The notes under the pieces were generated by a model, which saw only the letters and a list, made by a program, of their open reading frames with translations, did not search any database and was not told where the DNA came from. Source: Hyphomicrobiales bacterium (lineage in GTDB: Bacteria; Pseudomonadota; Alphaproteobacteria; Rhizobiales; Aestuariivirgaceae). Taken from it: a stretch of 64,000 nt of DNA. Where the stretch lies: assembly GCA_025359215.1 (NCBI GenBank), contig JANYHE010000136.1, positions 1 to 64,000 of the forward strand. Direction: 5' to 3'. The position numbers and the translations under genes were made by a program. This document shows, one piece after another, positions 45,306 to 54,694 of this stretch (the first letter of the stretch is position 1; every line of letters starts with the position of its first letter).

Positions 45306-46826
45306 ATGACAGCCCCTGCAATGCTCCGCCTGAACGCCCTTGATAATATTTTTGTCAGCACCCGCATTGTCGAAAAGGGTGAAATGACCTCCGAAAACAT
45401 CACAACAACAGCCCGCATCATGCGCGGCCATAAAATGGCCAACGCACCAATTGCCAAGGGCACACCCATCCGCAAATTTGGCCAGATCATTGGCTTTGCT
45501 AAATCAGATATTGCGGCTGGTGAGTGGGTGCATGAACACAATGTTGAAATGGGCGCTCTCACCCATGATTATGCATTTGCGCAAGGGGCCACTCCCGTTG
45601 CCATGCTTGCCGAAAAAGAGCGCGCCACCTTTCAAGGCTTCCGCCGCAAAAATGGCAAGGTGGGCACCCGCAATTACATTGGCATTATGACATCGGTCAA
45701 TTGCTCAGCCACGGTTGCCACTTTCATTGCCCAAGAAATCAATCGTTCCGGCATTCTTAAAGATTATCCCAACATCGATGGTGTGGTGGCGTTGACCCAA
45801 GATAATGGCTGCGTGATTGATTATCGCGGTGTGATTTTTGATATCTTCAAACGCACCGCCTGGGGCTATGCCACCAATCCCAATATGGGGGGCGTGATGA
45901 TGGTGGGCCTCGGCTGTGAAGGCTTCCAAATTCCACGGTTTAAAGAAGCTTATAATGTTGAAGAAGGGGAATTCTTCCGCAGCATGACTATTCAAGAAAC
46001 CGGCGGCACGCGCAAAACTGTGGCCGCAGGTGTTGCAGCCGTGCGCGCCATGCTGCCTGCTGTGAATGCACAAAAGCGCGAAACCTGCTCTGCATCAGAA
46101 TTGATTTTGGCTCTGCAATGCGGCGGCTCTGATGGGTATTCCGGCATCACCGCAAACCCGGCCTTAGGTGTAGCCGTTGATATTCTGGTGCGCCACGGTG
46201 GCACGGCCATTCTATCTGAAACGCCAGAAATTTATGGCGCTGAACATTTGCTCACCAGACGTGCAGCCACCAAGGATGTGGGCGAAAAGCTGGTTGAAAT
46301 CATAAAGTGGTGGGAAGATTATACCGCGCGCAACAAAATGGAAATGAACAACAACCCATCGCCGGGCAACAAGTTGGGTGGCCTCACCACCATTCTCGAA
46401 AAATCATTAGGTGCAGCTGCCAAAGGCGGCACCACACCCATGAATGCTGTTTATCGCTATGCCGAACAGGTAACAGCAAAGGGCTTCGTGTTCATGGACA
46501 CACCGGGCTATGATCCCGTTTCTGCCACGGGCCAAGTGGCAGGCGGAGCTAACATCATGTGCTTTACCACAGGCCGTGGCTCTGCCTATGGCAACAAACC
46601 CTGCCCCTCCATCAAGCTTGCCACCAATTCCGATATTTATCGCCGCATGGAAGAAGATATGGACATCAATTGCGGCGATATCATTGATGGCGTTTCACTG
46701 GAAACCAAAGGCCAAGAAATTTTTGAAATGATCTTGCGCACAGCATCGGGCGAAAAGACAAAATCAGAAGCGCTGGGCTATGGCGAAAATGAATATGTGC
46801 CGTGGTTCGTCGGCGCGGTGATGTAA
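45306..46826 (+). CDS. UxaA-family altronate dehydratase/hydrolase
   Basis: GYRRKNGKVGTRNYIG-type motif (FRRKNGKVGTRNYIGIMTSVNCSA), GGSDGYSGITANPALG; ATG at 45306. Confidence 0.92.
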   Translation: MTAPAMLRLNALDNIFVSTRIVEKGEMTSENITTTARIMRGHKMANAPIAKGTPIRKFGQIIGFAKSDIAAGEWVHEHNVEMGALTHDYAFAQGATPVAMLAEKERATFQGFRRKNGKVGTRNYIGIMTSVNCSATVATFIAQEINRSGILKDYPNIDGVVALTQDNGCVIDYRGVIFDIFKRTAWGYATNPNMGGVMMVGLGCEGFQIPRFKEAYNVEEGEFFRSMTIQETGGTRKTVAAGVAAVRAMLPAVNAQKRETCSASELILALQCGGSDGYSGITANPALGVAVDILVRHGGTAILSETPEIYGAEHLLTRRAATKDVGEKLVEIIKWWEDYTARNKMEMNNNPSPGNKLGGLTTILEKSLGAAAKGGTTPMNAVYRYAEQVTAKGFVFMDTPGYDPVSATGQVAGGANIMCFTTGRGSAYGNKPCPSIKLATNSDIYRRMEEDMDINCGDIIDGVSLETKGQEIFEMILRTASGEKTKSEALGYGENEYVPWFVGAVM

Positions 46827-46828
46827 AT

Positions 46829-47281
46829 CTATAGATTCTCGAGGTGAGGCGTATAAGCATAATCCGGGGCCAATGGTTTCGTTGGTAAAGTTGATTGATC
46901 AACATCCGACACATAAACCCGGTCATCGCGGTCAAGCTCTTTGCCTGAAGCATCAAGCAAGCGAATGGTCACATTATATTCGCCGCCTTTTTTGAACCCT
47001 AACAACGGATCGCTTTGCAGTTTGTAAGTGAGCTTACCCTCCATTGCGGGCTGCGTCACAATCTGGCGCACTTTTTGACCGGGCAAATCAAATTGCGCTT
47101 CCACAGTGCTGCCTGCTGGCAAAGGATATTTTTGCTGGGCAATCACAATCATTGAGGCTTGGGAATAGCGATAATTAAAAGTGATGCCACCGCCCGCAAT
47201 TTTCAAATAATCCTTGGGGCTGCCATCATCGCCACAGGCCGACAGAACCACACAGATCAATGCCAAAAAATATTTACTCAT
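46829..47281 (-). CDS. Small lipoprotein of unknown function
   Basis: MSKYFLALICVVLSACGDDG lipobox. Confidence 0.7.
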   Translation of the reverse strand: MSKYFLALICVVLSACGDDGSPKDYLKIAGGGITFNYRYSQASMIVIAQQKYPLPAGSTVEAQFDLPGQKVRQIVTQPAMEGKLTYKLQSDPLLGFKKGGEYNVTIRLLDASGKELDRDDRVYVSDVDQSTLPTKPLAPDYAYTPHLENL

Positions 47282-48210
47282 ATCACTTCACTTTCCCTTT
47301 GCGCACCAATTCCGGCAAGGCCTTCTGGCCGCAGCAAAAGCACCAAAACAATAAAACTGAAAACTCCGACGTCTCTATAAGACGTTGAAAACCAGCCCGA
47401 CCATAACACTTCCAGCACCGCAAGTGAAATGGCTCCCAGCACGGCGCCCTTAACCGAACCAAAGCCTCCGATGACGGCTGCAAACATCGCTTTGAAGCCG
47501 AGCATCAGGCCCGATGAAAAACTGGTGCCACCATAAGAAATAGCAACCATCCATCCTGAAACTGCGGCAAGCCCGGCCCCGAGCATAAAAGTCTGGCGCA
47601 TCACACTTTCAGTATTGATGCCACAAAGCTTAGCTAAAGAAATTTCCTGTGAGCACGCCTGCCAATTGCGACCAAAGCGCGTGAATTTCAAAACTGCGGC
47701 AAGACCAGCAACTGTGATAATAGAAAGCCCAATTGAAAGCGCCGTGACAGCTGGCATTTGCAAAATATATTGGCCTGATGAAAACACAATATCATCACCT
47801 TGAAACAACGGTGGAATCCAAATATCGCGTCCACCTGTTTGCAGCCGCATAAGCTCTTCGATCGCAATTGAAAATCCAATCGCCGCAATCATAAAGGCCT
47901 GTGCTGATTTATTGATCAGCGGCGCAAACACATAGCGCGCCGTCACATGACCAAAGCTCGCTGTGCATAGAACAGCGATGACCAAGGAAAAAAGTGAGGC
48001 AGGCAAATCATCATAGCCCTGCAACAAACTGGCAAAACAAACATAGACAGCCCCAAATGACCCGAACATGGCCACATCACCAAAGGACAGAAACACCTTC
48101 CGCGTAATCGCTTGTATGAGAGCAAAGGCCACCGCCAGCGGCACATAGAATGAGGAAAGCTGCACCACATTGATCAGCTGCTGAAAAAAATAAGCAAGGT
48201 CCTTCGTCAT
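47278..48210 (-). CDS. Branched-chain amino acid ABC transporter permease, LivH-like
   Basis: VPLAVAFALIQAITRKVFLSFGDVAMFGSF; FKAMFAAVIGGFGSVKGAVLGA. Confidence 0.87.
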   Translation of the reverse strand: MTKDLAYFFQQLINVVQLSSFYVPLAVAFALIQAITRKVFLSFGDVAMFGSFGAVYVCFASLLQGYDDLPASLFSLVIAVLCTASFGHVTARYVFAPLINKSAQAFMIAAIGFSIAIEELMRLQTGGRDIWIPPLFQGDDIVFSSGQYILQMPAVTALSIGLSIITVAGLAAVLKFTRFGRNWQACSQEISLAKLCGINTESVMRQTFMLGAGLAAVSGWMVAISYGGTSFSSGLMLGFKAMFAAVIGGFGSVKGAVLGAISLAVLEVLWSGWFSTSYRDVGVFSFIVLVLLLRPEGLAGIGAQRESEVI

Positions 48211-48241
48211 GAGGCGAGTTAATCATGCGGCCTTTAAAGAC

Positions 48242-49792
48242 TCAATGCTTGAAATGGCGAACCCCGGTGAACACCATGGCAAGCCCTGCGGCATCAGCAG
48301 CTTTGATCACATCGTCATCTTTCATAGCGCCGCCGGGTTGAATAATTGCCGAGGCCCCCGCTTCCGCCGCCGCTTCAACACCATCGGGAAAGGGAAAGAA
48401 CGCATCAGAAGCCAACACTGATCCATTGACACCTGAAGCATCCAAGCTTTTGCGAACAGCAATACGCGTCGAATCAATGCGTGACATTTGCCCCGCGCCA
48501 ATGCCAACCGTGGCTCCATCTTTAGCAAAAACAATGGCATTGGATTTCACATGCTTGGCCACACGGAACGCAAAACGCAGATCGGATAATTCTTGCGGCG
48601 AAGGTTGACGTTTTGAAACCACGCGCAAAACCATATCATCAATAGAAACGGTATCAGCACTTTGCACCAGCAATCCGCCCGCGATGGATTTTACAATTTG
48701 CAGTGATGATTTTTGCGATTTTAAATCCGGCAATAGAAGCAATCGCAAATTCTTCTTCGCCGATAGTATTTGCAGCGCTTCAGCATCAGCTGAGGGCGCT
48801 ATGATCACCTCGGTAAAGAGTTTTGAAATTTCCAAAGCGGTTTTGCCGTCAAGAATTTTATTAAAAGCCAGAATGCCCCCAAACGCACTGGTGGTGTCAC
48901 ACGCCAAAGCCTTGGCATAGGCTCCGAATGATGTGGCCCCAATCGCCACACCACAAGGATTGGCGTGTTTCACAATCACGCAAGCCGTTTCATCAAATTC
49001 GCGCAGCGCCTCTAAGGCGGCATCGGCGTCATTGATGTTATTGTAAGAAAGCTCTTTGCCCTGCAGCTGTTTTGCATCAGCAATGCCAAGACGTTTGTCA
49101 CTGGTTTTATAGAGCGCCGCCATCTGATGTGGGTTTTCGCCATAGCGCAACACCTGCAGGCGCGGGCCTCCAATGGTGAAATAATCCGGTGTTGCCTCAC
49201 CATTTTGTCCATTGAACCAATTGGCAATGGCAGTGTCATAAGCAGCGGTTCTTGAAAACGCTTTGGCCGCCAATTTTTTGCGTGTGGCCAATGTGGTGCA
49301 TTGAGTGAGTTGCAGTTCGGCCAACACTGACGCGTAGTCCGAAGGATCTACAATCACCGTCACATGCGCGTGGTTCTTGGCAGCCCCTCTAATCATCGCA
49401 GGGCCACCCACATCAATGTTTTCGATGGTTTCGTCCCAATCGGCGTTTTTGGCAACCGTGGCTTCAAACGGGTAAAGATTGACCACCAACAAATCGATGT
49501 CTGAAATTCCGTTTTCTAGTTTGGCCGTTTCATGGGCAGCATCCCCACGTACTGAAAGCAGCCCACCGTGAACTTTAGGATGCAAGGTTTTAACACGACC
49601 ATCCATAATTTCAGGAAAGCCAGTGAGCGCCGAAACATCTTTCACGGCAAGGCCCTCTGCTTTTAAAGTCGCAGCCGTGCCCCCGGTTGAAATCAGTTCA
49701 ATCCCCAGATCAATCAAAGCCTTTGCAAATTCCAAAAGCCCGGTTTTGTCGGAAACAGAAATCAAAGCGCGGGTGATGGGTCGGTCGGTCAT
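48242..49792 (-). CDS. purH: Bifunctional AICAR formyltransferase / IMP cyclohydrolase
   Basis: [46 protein letters not shown]. Confidence 0.97.
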   Translation of the reverse strand: MTDRPITRALISVSDKTGLLEFAKALIDLGIELISTGGTAATLKAEGLAVKDVSALTGFPEIMDGRVKTLHPKVHGGLLSVRGDAAHETAKLENGISDIDLLVVNLYPFEATVAKNADWDETIENIDVGGPAMIRGAAKNHAHVTVIVDPSDYASVLAELQLTQCTTLATRKKLAAKAFSRTAAYDTAIANWFNGQNGEATPDYFTIGGPRLQVLRYGENPHQMAALYKTSDKRLGIADAKQLQGKELSYNNINDADAALEALREFDETACVIVKHANPCGVAIGATSFGAYAKALACDTTSAFGGILAFNKILDGKTALEISKLFTEVIIAPSADAEALQILSAKKNLRLLLLPDLKSQKSSLQIVKSIAGGLLVQSADTVSIDDMVLRVVSKRQPSPQELSDLRFAFRVAKHVKSNAIVFAKDGATVGIGAGQMSRIDSTRIAVRKSLDASGVNGSVLASDAFFPFPDGVEAAAEAGASAIIQPGGAMKDDDVIKAADAAGLAMVFTGVRHFKH

Positions 49793-49844
49793 GCAATGCT
49801 CCAAATACACTTGGGCCATGCCTTAGCGGATGACGCGCAAAAAC

Positions 49845-51275
49845 TTAAGTCAAAAGATCAGGTCCGAAATCGCGCTTGCGGGCACGGGGCGTGGCGGTTC
49901 GGTTTTGCTTTTTAAGTGCCCAGTTCAGGCGCTTGCCAGCGTGGTTGGCAATTTTAATCACCGCGCCACTCTGTTCAATATGGGCCTCACCACCCCGCCA
50001 AGAAAGCTGCCACACTGTGCGGTCGGGTGTCACAAGCAAAATACCAACGGTCTCACGCATGGCTGTCAACTTCACATTGGGGGCCAAATGCAGAGCGATT
50101 TCAATTGCGTCTTGAGGCTCATCTTGCACCCGCAGATCATCACCTGTTTCTGATAGAAAATATGTGCGTGAATTATTTTGCAGCACCGTGCCTTGTGGGC
50201 CGGAATGAAGCTGGGTTCCGCCTTGGCCATTCACGCCTGAGCAAGAGCTTGCAAAGAGGCGCTGCAAACCATGTGAAAATTCCATGGCATTGCAAGATTG
50301 CGCATCCACCAGCACAAGCGATTTTCCGTGTTCCAGCCTCGCAAATTGTGAATGCCGTGCCAAATTTTGGGCGGGCGCTTGTGTGGAGTCCAATTGTTTT
50401 ATAGCTTGAATGAGATCCGCTTGTTCAGGATTTCCACAGAACTGCGCCAAACCCCCATCGCCATGGGTCATCATGGCCAAAAACGGCAGCATGCGTTCAA
50501 TGGCATTGCTGGCTGCGCCTGGAAAATTGACCCGCGCTGCTTTCATGGCCACTTTGAGCGGCAACAATAGCGCGAGCAGTACCACCACGTCTTGGGGGTT
50601 GCGAGTCATATGGCCGCCGTCTGGCGAAATGAGCTTGTCGATTTGTAATGTCAGTTGGTCGCTGGCCAGTTTCCGCAAAGCGTCCAAACCCTGAAAACTG
50701 GTTGAAACGTAAAGCAAAGCAATGGCCTTCAGTAAAGCCTGCTCGGGTGGAAGCGCACTTGTCCGGCGCAGGCGCTTGGTTTGCTGCGTAACCAGCCTAA
50801 AGAATTCATTTTGCAATTCGGCATCACAAGCTTTCGCCAAAACCCACCCATCGATGGCAAGCGCCAAAACAATTTTGCTGAGTGTGCCTGCATCGCGCGG
50901 TGCCTTTCCCGCCTTGGCCCAGCGGCCCAGAAGCCTGAGGGCATAATGCGCATGAAGATTGCGCTTGCTTTCTGCAAAATGCTGCAGCCAGCTTAAGTTT
51001 TGTAAAGCCCCCTGCCAGGCCTTTGAACCCATGCGCTTTTCAAAAACTTCGGAAGCCAAAGCTTTAATGGCTTCTCCACCAAACACAAATTGACCATTAT
51101 ACATGGCAAAGGCCAATTCGGCGTTGCCACTGTGCAGTCTTGCGACAGGAAGTACAAAGCCAGATGCAGCAAAATGGGGGCCCGGCTGCAGCTTAGCCCA
51201 AAGCGAGCTCCACTGCGGCAAACTTAACCGTTGTGGCCGCTGCGTTACAACGCGAAATGGAACACGATCAGCCAT
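49845..51275 (-). CDS. Heparinase II/III-like protein (short/divergent)
   Basis: 476 aa, alpha-barrel-like N-terminal part (NLSWLQHF, LLGRWAKAG, DGGHMTRNPQ, MMTHGDGGLAQFCG) upstream of purH. Confidence 0.75.
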   Translation of the reverse strand: MADRVPFRVVTQRPQRLSLPQWSSLWAKLQPGPHFAASGFVLPVARLHSGNAELAFAMYNGQFVFGGEAIKALASEVFEKRMGSKAWQGALQNLSWLQHFAESKRNLHAHYALRLLGRWAKAGKAPRDAGTLSKIVLALAIDGWVLAKACDAELQNEFFRLVTQQTKRLRRTSALPPEQALLKAIALLYVSTSFQGLDALRKLASDQLTLQIDKLISPDGGHMTRNPQDVVVLLALLLPLKVAMKAARVNFPGAASNAIERMLPFLAMMTHGDGGLAQFCGNPEQADLIQAIKQLDSTQAPAQNLARHSQFARLEHGKSLVLVDAQSCNAMEFSHGLQRLFASSCSGVNGQGGTQLHSGPQGTVLQNNSRTYFLSETGDDLRVQDEPQDAIEIALHLAPNVKLTAMRETVGILLVTPDRTVWQLSWRGGEAHIEQSGAVIKIANHAGKRLNWALKKQNRTATPRARKRDFGPDLLT

Positions 51276-51380
51276 AAAGAGCTTCGTTTTGCCTTTGAGG
51301 TTTCAATGAGAAAATTCAGCTTCACAGGTTTGTGGTTAATGAACTGCTAATTTGCTAGCTTATGATCAGGAGAATTTGAG

Positions 51381-51551
51381 ATGGAAAAACCAGAATTGAC
51401 GCAAGCCGCAAAGCGGGCCTTGGCCGAAGCTGAAGCCCGCCGGAAATCGGCTGATAAATCGGCGCTTCCGCCAGAAGTGAACGGCACCAGAGGCCCAGAG
51501 CCTACCCGGTTTGGTGATTGGGAGAAAAAGGGCATCACCTCAGATTTCTAG
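51381..51551 (+). CDS. DUF1674 / succinate dehydrogenase assembly factor 4-like small protein (absent from the ORF track)
   Basis: MEKPELTQAAKRALAEAEARRKSADKSALPPEVNGTRGPEPTRFGDWEKKGITSDF; C-terminal RGPEPTRFGDWEKKG...DF signature; RBS AGGAG. Confidence 0.9.
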   Translation: MEKPELTQAAKRALAEAEARRKSADKSALPPEVNGTRGPEPTRFGDWEKKGITSDF

Positions 51552-51664
51552 GACTCTAGATTTAAATATGATTTAAAGCCTATTTAAGGCCTGCTCAGGC
51601 AGTTTCATGGTGGGTCAGCTAGGAGTGTAGCCAACGTGTCAAACCACCTTGAAAGGGGCTCCCA

Positions 51665-52333
51665 GTGACCGCAGAATTGAAATCATCAAAAGTTGTGATT
51701 ACTCCTAATGTGACAACCATGAAGCGCATTCGCACCCTTGCCGAACTTGAAACGGCAACCTTAGGCCTCTGCCAAATCGAGCCTCGCTTTGCAGCCGTGG
51801 CAAAGCAGCACGGCATCCCGTCGCTGAGGGTCTCACCACAAGGGTTGGAAGGATTGCTGATGATTATCACCGAGCAATTCTTATCGCTTCAAGCCGCCGC
51901 CGCGATTTGGGAAAGGATCAAATCACGCCTCGGCGACTGTTCCCCTGAAGCGGTTTTACAATGCCCTCAATCAGAGCTCGTTGCCTTGGGCCTGTCGCGC
52001 ACCAAAGCCAAAGCCTTTCATGCCGCAGCCCTAAGTGATTTGGATTTTACTGAGCATGATGAAACTGGCGTCACAAAAGAACTATGCGCCATTCATGGTG
52101 TTGGGCCATGGACGGCCGATATTTACCTGCTTTCAGTTTTGGGGGCAGCCGATGCGTGGCCAACCGGAGATTTAGCCTTGCGGATCGCCATCCAAGACTT
52201 TCTCCAGCTTGAACATCGCCCCGAAATCTCGCAGATGGCGGAGTTGGCCGAAAACTGGCGTCCCCACCGGGCCGTGGCAGCCCGGCTACTTTGGAGCCAT
52301 TATCGCGGCCTCAAAGGCCTTGCACAGGCGTGA
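51665..52333 (+). CDS. DNA-3-methyladenine glycosylase II family (AlkA-like)
   Basis: HhH-GPD: LCAIHGVGPWTADIYLLSVLG; GTG start. Confidence 0.93.
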   Translation: MTAELKSSKVVITPNVTTMKRIRTLAELETATLGLCQIEPRFAAVAKQHGIPSLRVSPQGLEGLLMIITEQFLSLQAAAAIWERIKSRLGDCSPEAVLQCPQSELVALGLSRTKAKAFHAAALSDLDFTEHDETGVTKELCAIHGVGPWTADIYLLSVLGAADAWPTGDLALRIAIQDFLQLEHRPEISQMAELAENWRPHRAVAARLLWSHYRGLKGLAQA

Positions 52334-52344
52334 CAGAGCGCCTC

Positions 52345-52379
52345 TTCACATAACCGATATAGTGCTTATAGTATAAGCA
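52345..52379 (+). promoter_or_regulatory. Promoter-like element with a palindrome over the -10, upstream of the HNH gene
   Basis: TTCACA (52345-52350), 16-nt spacer, TATAGT (52367-52372); TGCTTATA-G-TATAAGCA palindrome 52363-52379. Confidence 0.5.
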
Positions 52380-52405
52380 AGAAAACATTCGAAAAGAGGT
52401 TTTGC

Positions 52406-52966
52406 TTGTATCACGCGCCCATCGCGCCAGAAGCCTGCCCTGCTTTGGTTCTCAATGCCGACTATCGGCCTTTGAGCTACTTTCCCTTAAGCTTGTGGTG
52501 TTGGCAGGATGCTGTGAAAGCCGTGTTTCTTGACCGTGTTAATATTGTCTCGGAATATGACCGCGTGGTCCATTCATCCTCAGCCGAATTCAAGCTGCCA
52601 AGCGTTGTTTCACTCAAAACTTATGTAAAACCCTCACGCAATCCCGCTTTCACACGGTTTAACGTGTTCTTGCGCGACCGGTTCGAATGCCAATATTGTG
52701 GCGACGGCGATGATTTGACATTTGATCATGTGATCCCACGCTCCAAGGGCGGACAGACAACATGGGGAAACGTTGTGGCTGCTTGCTCCCCTTGCAATTT
52801 AACCAAAGGCGGCAAGCTGCCCAAGGAAGCGGGCATGTTCCCCAAAAACTGGCCGGAAATTCCTTCAGTGAACAAGCTCCACAGCAACGGCCGCCTGTTC
52901 CCACCCAATTACTTGCATGAAAGCTGGATGGATTATCTTTATTGGGATGCTGAACTCGATCCTTGA
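52406..52966 (+). CDS. HNH endonuclease family protein
   Basis: CQYCGDGDDLTFDHVIPRSKGGQTTWGNVVAACSPCNLTKGGK; TTG start. Confidence 0.92.
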   Translation: MYHAPIAPEACPALVLNADYRPLSYFPLSLWCWQDAVKAVFLDRVNIVSEYDRVVHSSSAEFKLPSVVSLKTYVKPSRNPAFTRFNVFLRDRFECQYCGDGDDLTFDHVIPRSKGGQTTWGNVVAACSPCNLTKGGKLPKEAGMFPKNWPEIPSVNKLHSNGRLFPPNYLHESWMDYLYWDAELDP

Positions 52967-53403
52967 GCTTTGCTCAAGGCCAGCCATGCGACTACCGCTG
53001 AAACAATTGCATTCCAGCCCGCCAGCGATAATCCTAAAATGCGAATGGCAGGCTGATCACACATCACAGCTTTTTTGGTCAGATCAGGTAATCCGCCTGT
53101 CACGGTGCCACCGGTGCAGGTTGTGGGGCCTTGCCAGAATTTCCATTCAACGCCGGCATGGTAAATGCCAAAAATCATACTGCCCAACATGATGAGGCCA
53201 ACAAAATAAAGCCCACCGCGCTGCAGTTTGGGATCGAGAAATGAAAACAACAAGCTGAGCGGAATGACTGCATAATAAGCATAGCGCTGCATTAGGCAAA
53301 GTTCACACGGCGCATAGCCAAAATATTCAAATCCCCAAGCGCCAACCAGCACTACGGCTGTAATTGCAAAGACGGCCAACAGGGTTTGGCGTTGCGTTAA
53401 CAT
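52939..53403 (-). CDS. dsbB: Disulfide bond formation protein B (DsbB)
   Basis: YFGYAPCELCLMQRYAYYAVIPLSL; TCTGG ... MCDQPA. Confidence 0.9.
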   Translation of the reverse strand: MLTQRQTLLAVFAITAVVLVGAWGFEYFGYAPCELCLMQRYAYYAVIPLSLLFSFLDPKLQRGGLYFVGLIMLGSMIFGIYHAGVEWKFWQGPTTCTGGTVTGGLPDLTKKAVMCDQPAIRILGLSLAGWNAIVSAVVAWLALSKAQGSSSASQ

Positions 53404-54011
53404 GTAAGAGCTCCAGAGCTTCCAATGAATTTGATGGCTAGATACAGCCCAATCAAGATGGCCGCAACAAGGCCTGCTAAAAGCCCCAGCCGTTTTTCAA
53501 TAAAATGCTTGATCGCCTCACCATAGGTTTTGAGCGCATAGGCCAGTGCAAAAAACCGAATGCCTCTGGCAATAATGCAAGACAGCACGAAGAACACAAA
53601 ACTAATCTGCGCCACGCCTGCCAGAATCGTAACGATTTTGATCGGCGGCAAATGGGCAAGCCCCGATGTGACCAACAACACAAGCAGTGTTTCGTTGCCC
53701 GTGCAGGCTTTGAGTTGCTCAAACTTTTGCAGTTCGCCAAAAGCGCTTAAAATCGGCTTGGCAAGGGCTTCATAGGCAAAGTAGCCCAAGTAATAGCCAG
53801 CAATTCCACCCAATGTAGAGGCAAGTGTGGCAACCAAAGCATAACGATAAGCCCGCGCCGGTTTTGCCAAAGCCATTGGGATGAATAAAATATCAGCGGG
53901 CACCAGAAATACCGAACTTTCCACAAAGGCAATCACCGCCAGCCAAACTTCAGCCGATTTGCGCGCCGCAAGAGAAAGTGTCCAATCATAAAGTTTTTGC
54001 AGCATCGTCAA
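53397..54011 (-). CDS. DedA/YqaA family membrane protein
   Basis: FVESSVFLVPADILFIPMALAKPARAYRYALVATLASTLGGIAGYYLGYF. Confidence 0.9.
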   Translation of the reverse strand: MTMLQKLYDWTLSLAARKSAEVWLAVIAFVESSVFLVPADILFIPMALAKPARAYRYALVATLASTLGGIAGYYLGYFAYEALAKPILSAFGELQKFEQLKACTGNETLLVLLVTSGLAHLPPIKIVTILAGVAQISFVFFVLSCIIARGIRFFALAYALKTYGEAIKHFIEKRLGLLAGLVAAILIGLYLAIKFIGSSGALTC

Positions 54012-54427
54012 TCCATTTCCGGTTTATTTTGGCGCAGATTTTTGGTCCGGCCGCGTTTCACTTTGGTTTCAAGCCTTTTGAGCGTTGATGAATAACTAGG
54101 TTGAGTGGCCCGTCGCGGTTTGGGCTTCATTAAAGCCTTTTGCAAAAGTGTGACCAGTTTTTCTTGCGCCAAAGCGCGGTTGCGCTCTTGGCTGCGAAAT
54201 TCTTGCGCTTGGATCACCAAAACCTTATCGAGCGTCATTTGTCGCCCGGCCAAAGTCTCTAAACGGGCCAGTGCTTCTTCGCCCAAACCGGAAATTGTGA
54301 CATCATAACGCAGTTCAACCGCCGTCGAGACCTTGTTGACGTTTTGCCCGCCGGGGCCAGAAGCACGCATAAACGTCTCTTTAATGTCGCGCTCATCAAT
54401 AAAGAACGAATCGGAAATTCGGATCAT
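54008..54427 (-). CDS. arfB: Alternative ribosome-rescue factor ArfB (peptidyl-tRNA hydrolase)
   Basis: RASGPGGQNVNKVSTAVELRYDV GGQ motif, basic C-terminus; start at MIRISDSFFI. Confidence 0.95.
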   Translation of the reverse strand: MIRISDSFFIDERDIKETFMRASGPGGQNVNKVSTAVELRYDVTISGLGEEALARLETLAGRQMTLDKVLVIQAQEFRSQERNRALAQEKLVTLLQKALMKPKPRRATQPSYSSTLKRLETKVKRGRTKNLRQNKPEMD

Positions 54428-54492
54428 TTGCGTTTTAAAGCGCCTTTCTGGTTGACGGCGCAAGCCTCATGGCATTAGAGAGTGCCGGAAAT

Positions 54493-54576
54493 GCCCTTGT
54501 GGTGGAATGGTAGACGCGACGGACTCAAAATCCGTTTCCGAGAGGAGTGGGGGTTCAAGTCCCTCCAAGGGCACCA
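54493..54576 (+). tRNA. tRNA-Leu (CAA), CCA encoded
   Basis: GCCCTTGTGGTGGAATGGTAGACGCGACGGACTCAAAATCCGTTTCCGAGAGGAGTGGGGGTTCAAGTCCCTCCAAGGGCACCA; anticodon CAA in stem ACGGA/TCCGT. Confidence 0.97.
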
Positions 54577-54694
54577 TCCAAATTCAGTTGCCCCAGATAC
54601 AATTGCCGTTGATTTACCGCAATCTGGGTTGATTGGTGGGGCATGATGGGCTAGGCCCATTTCCAAGTTTTGAAAGCAAGCAGGCGGGACTTTC

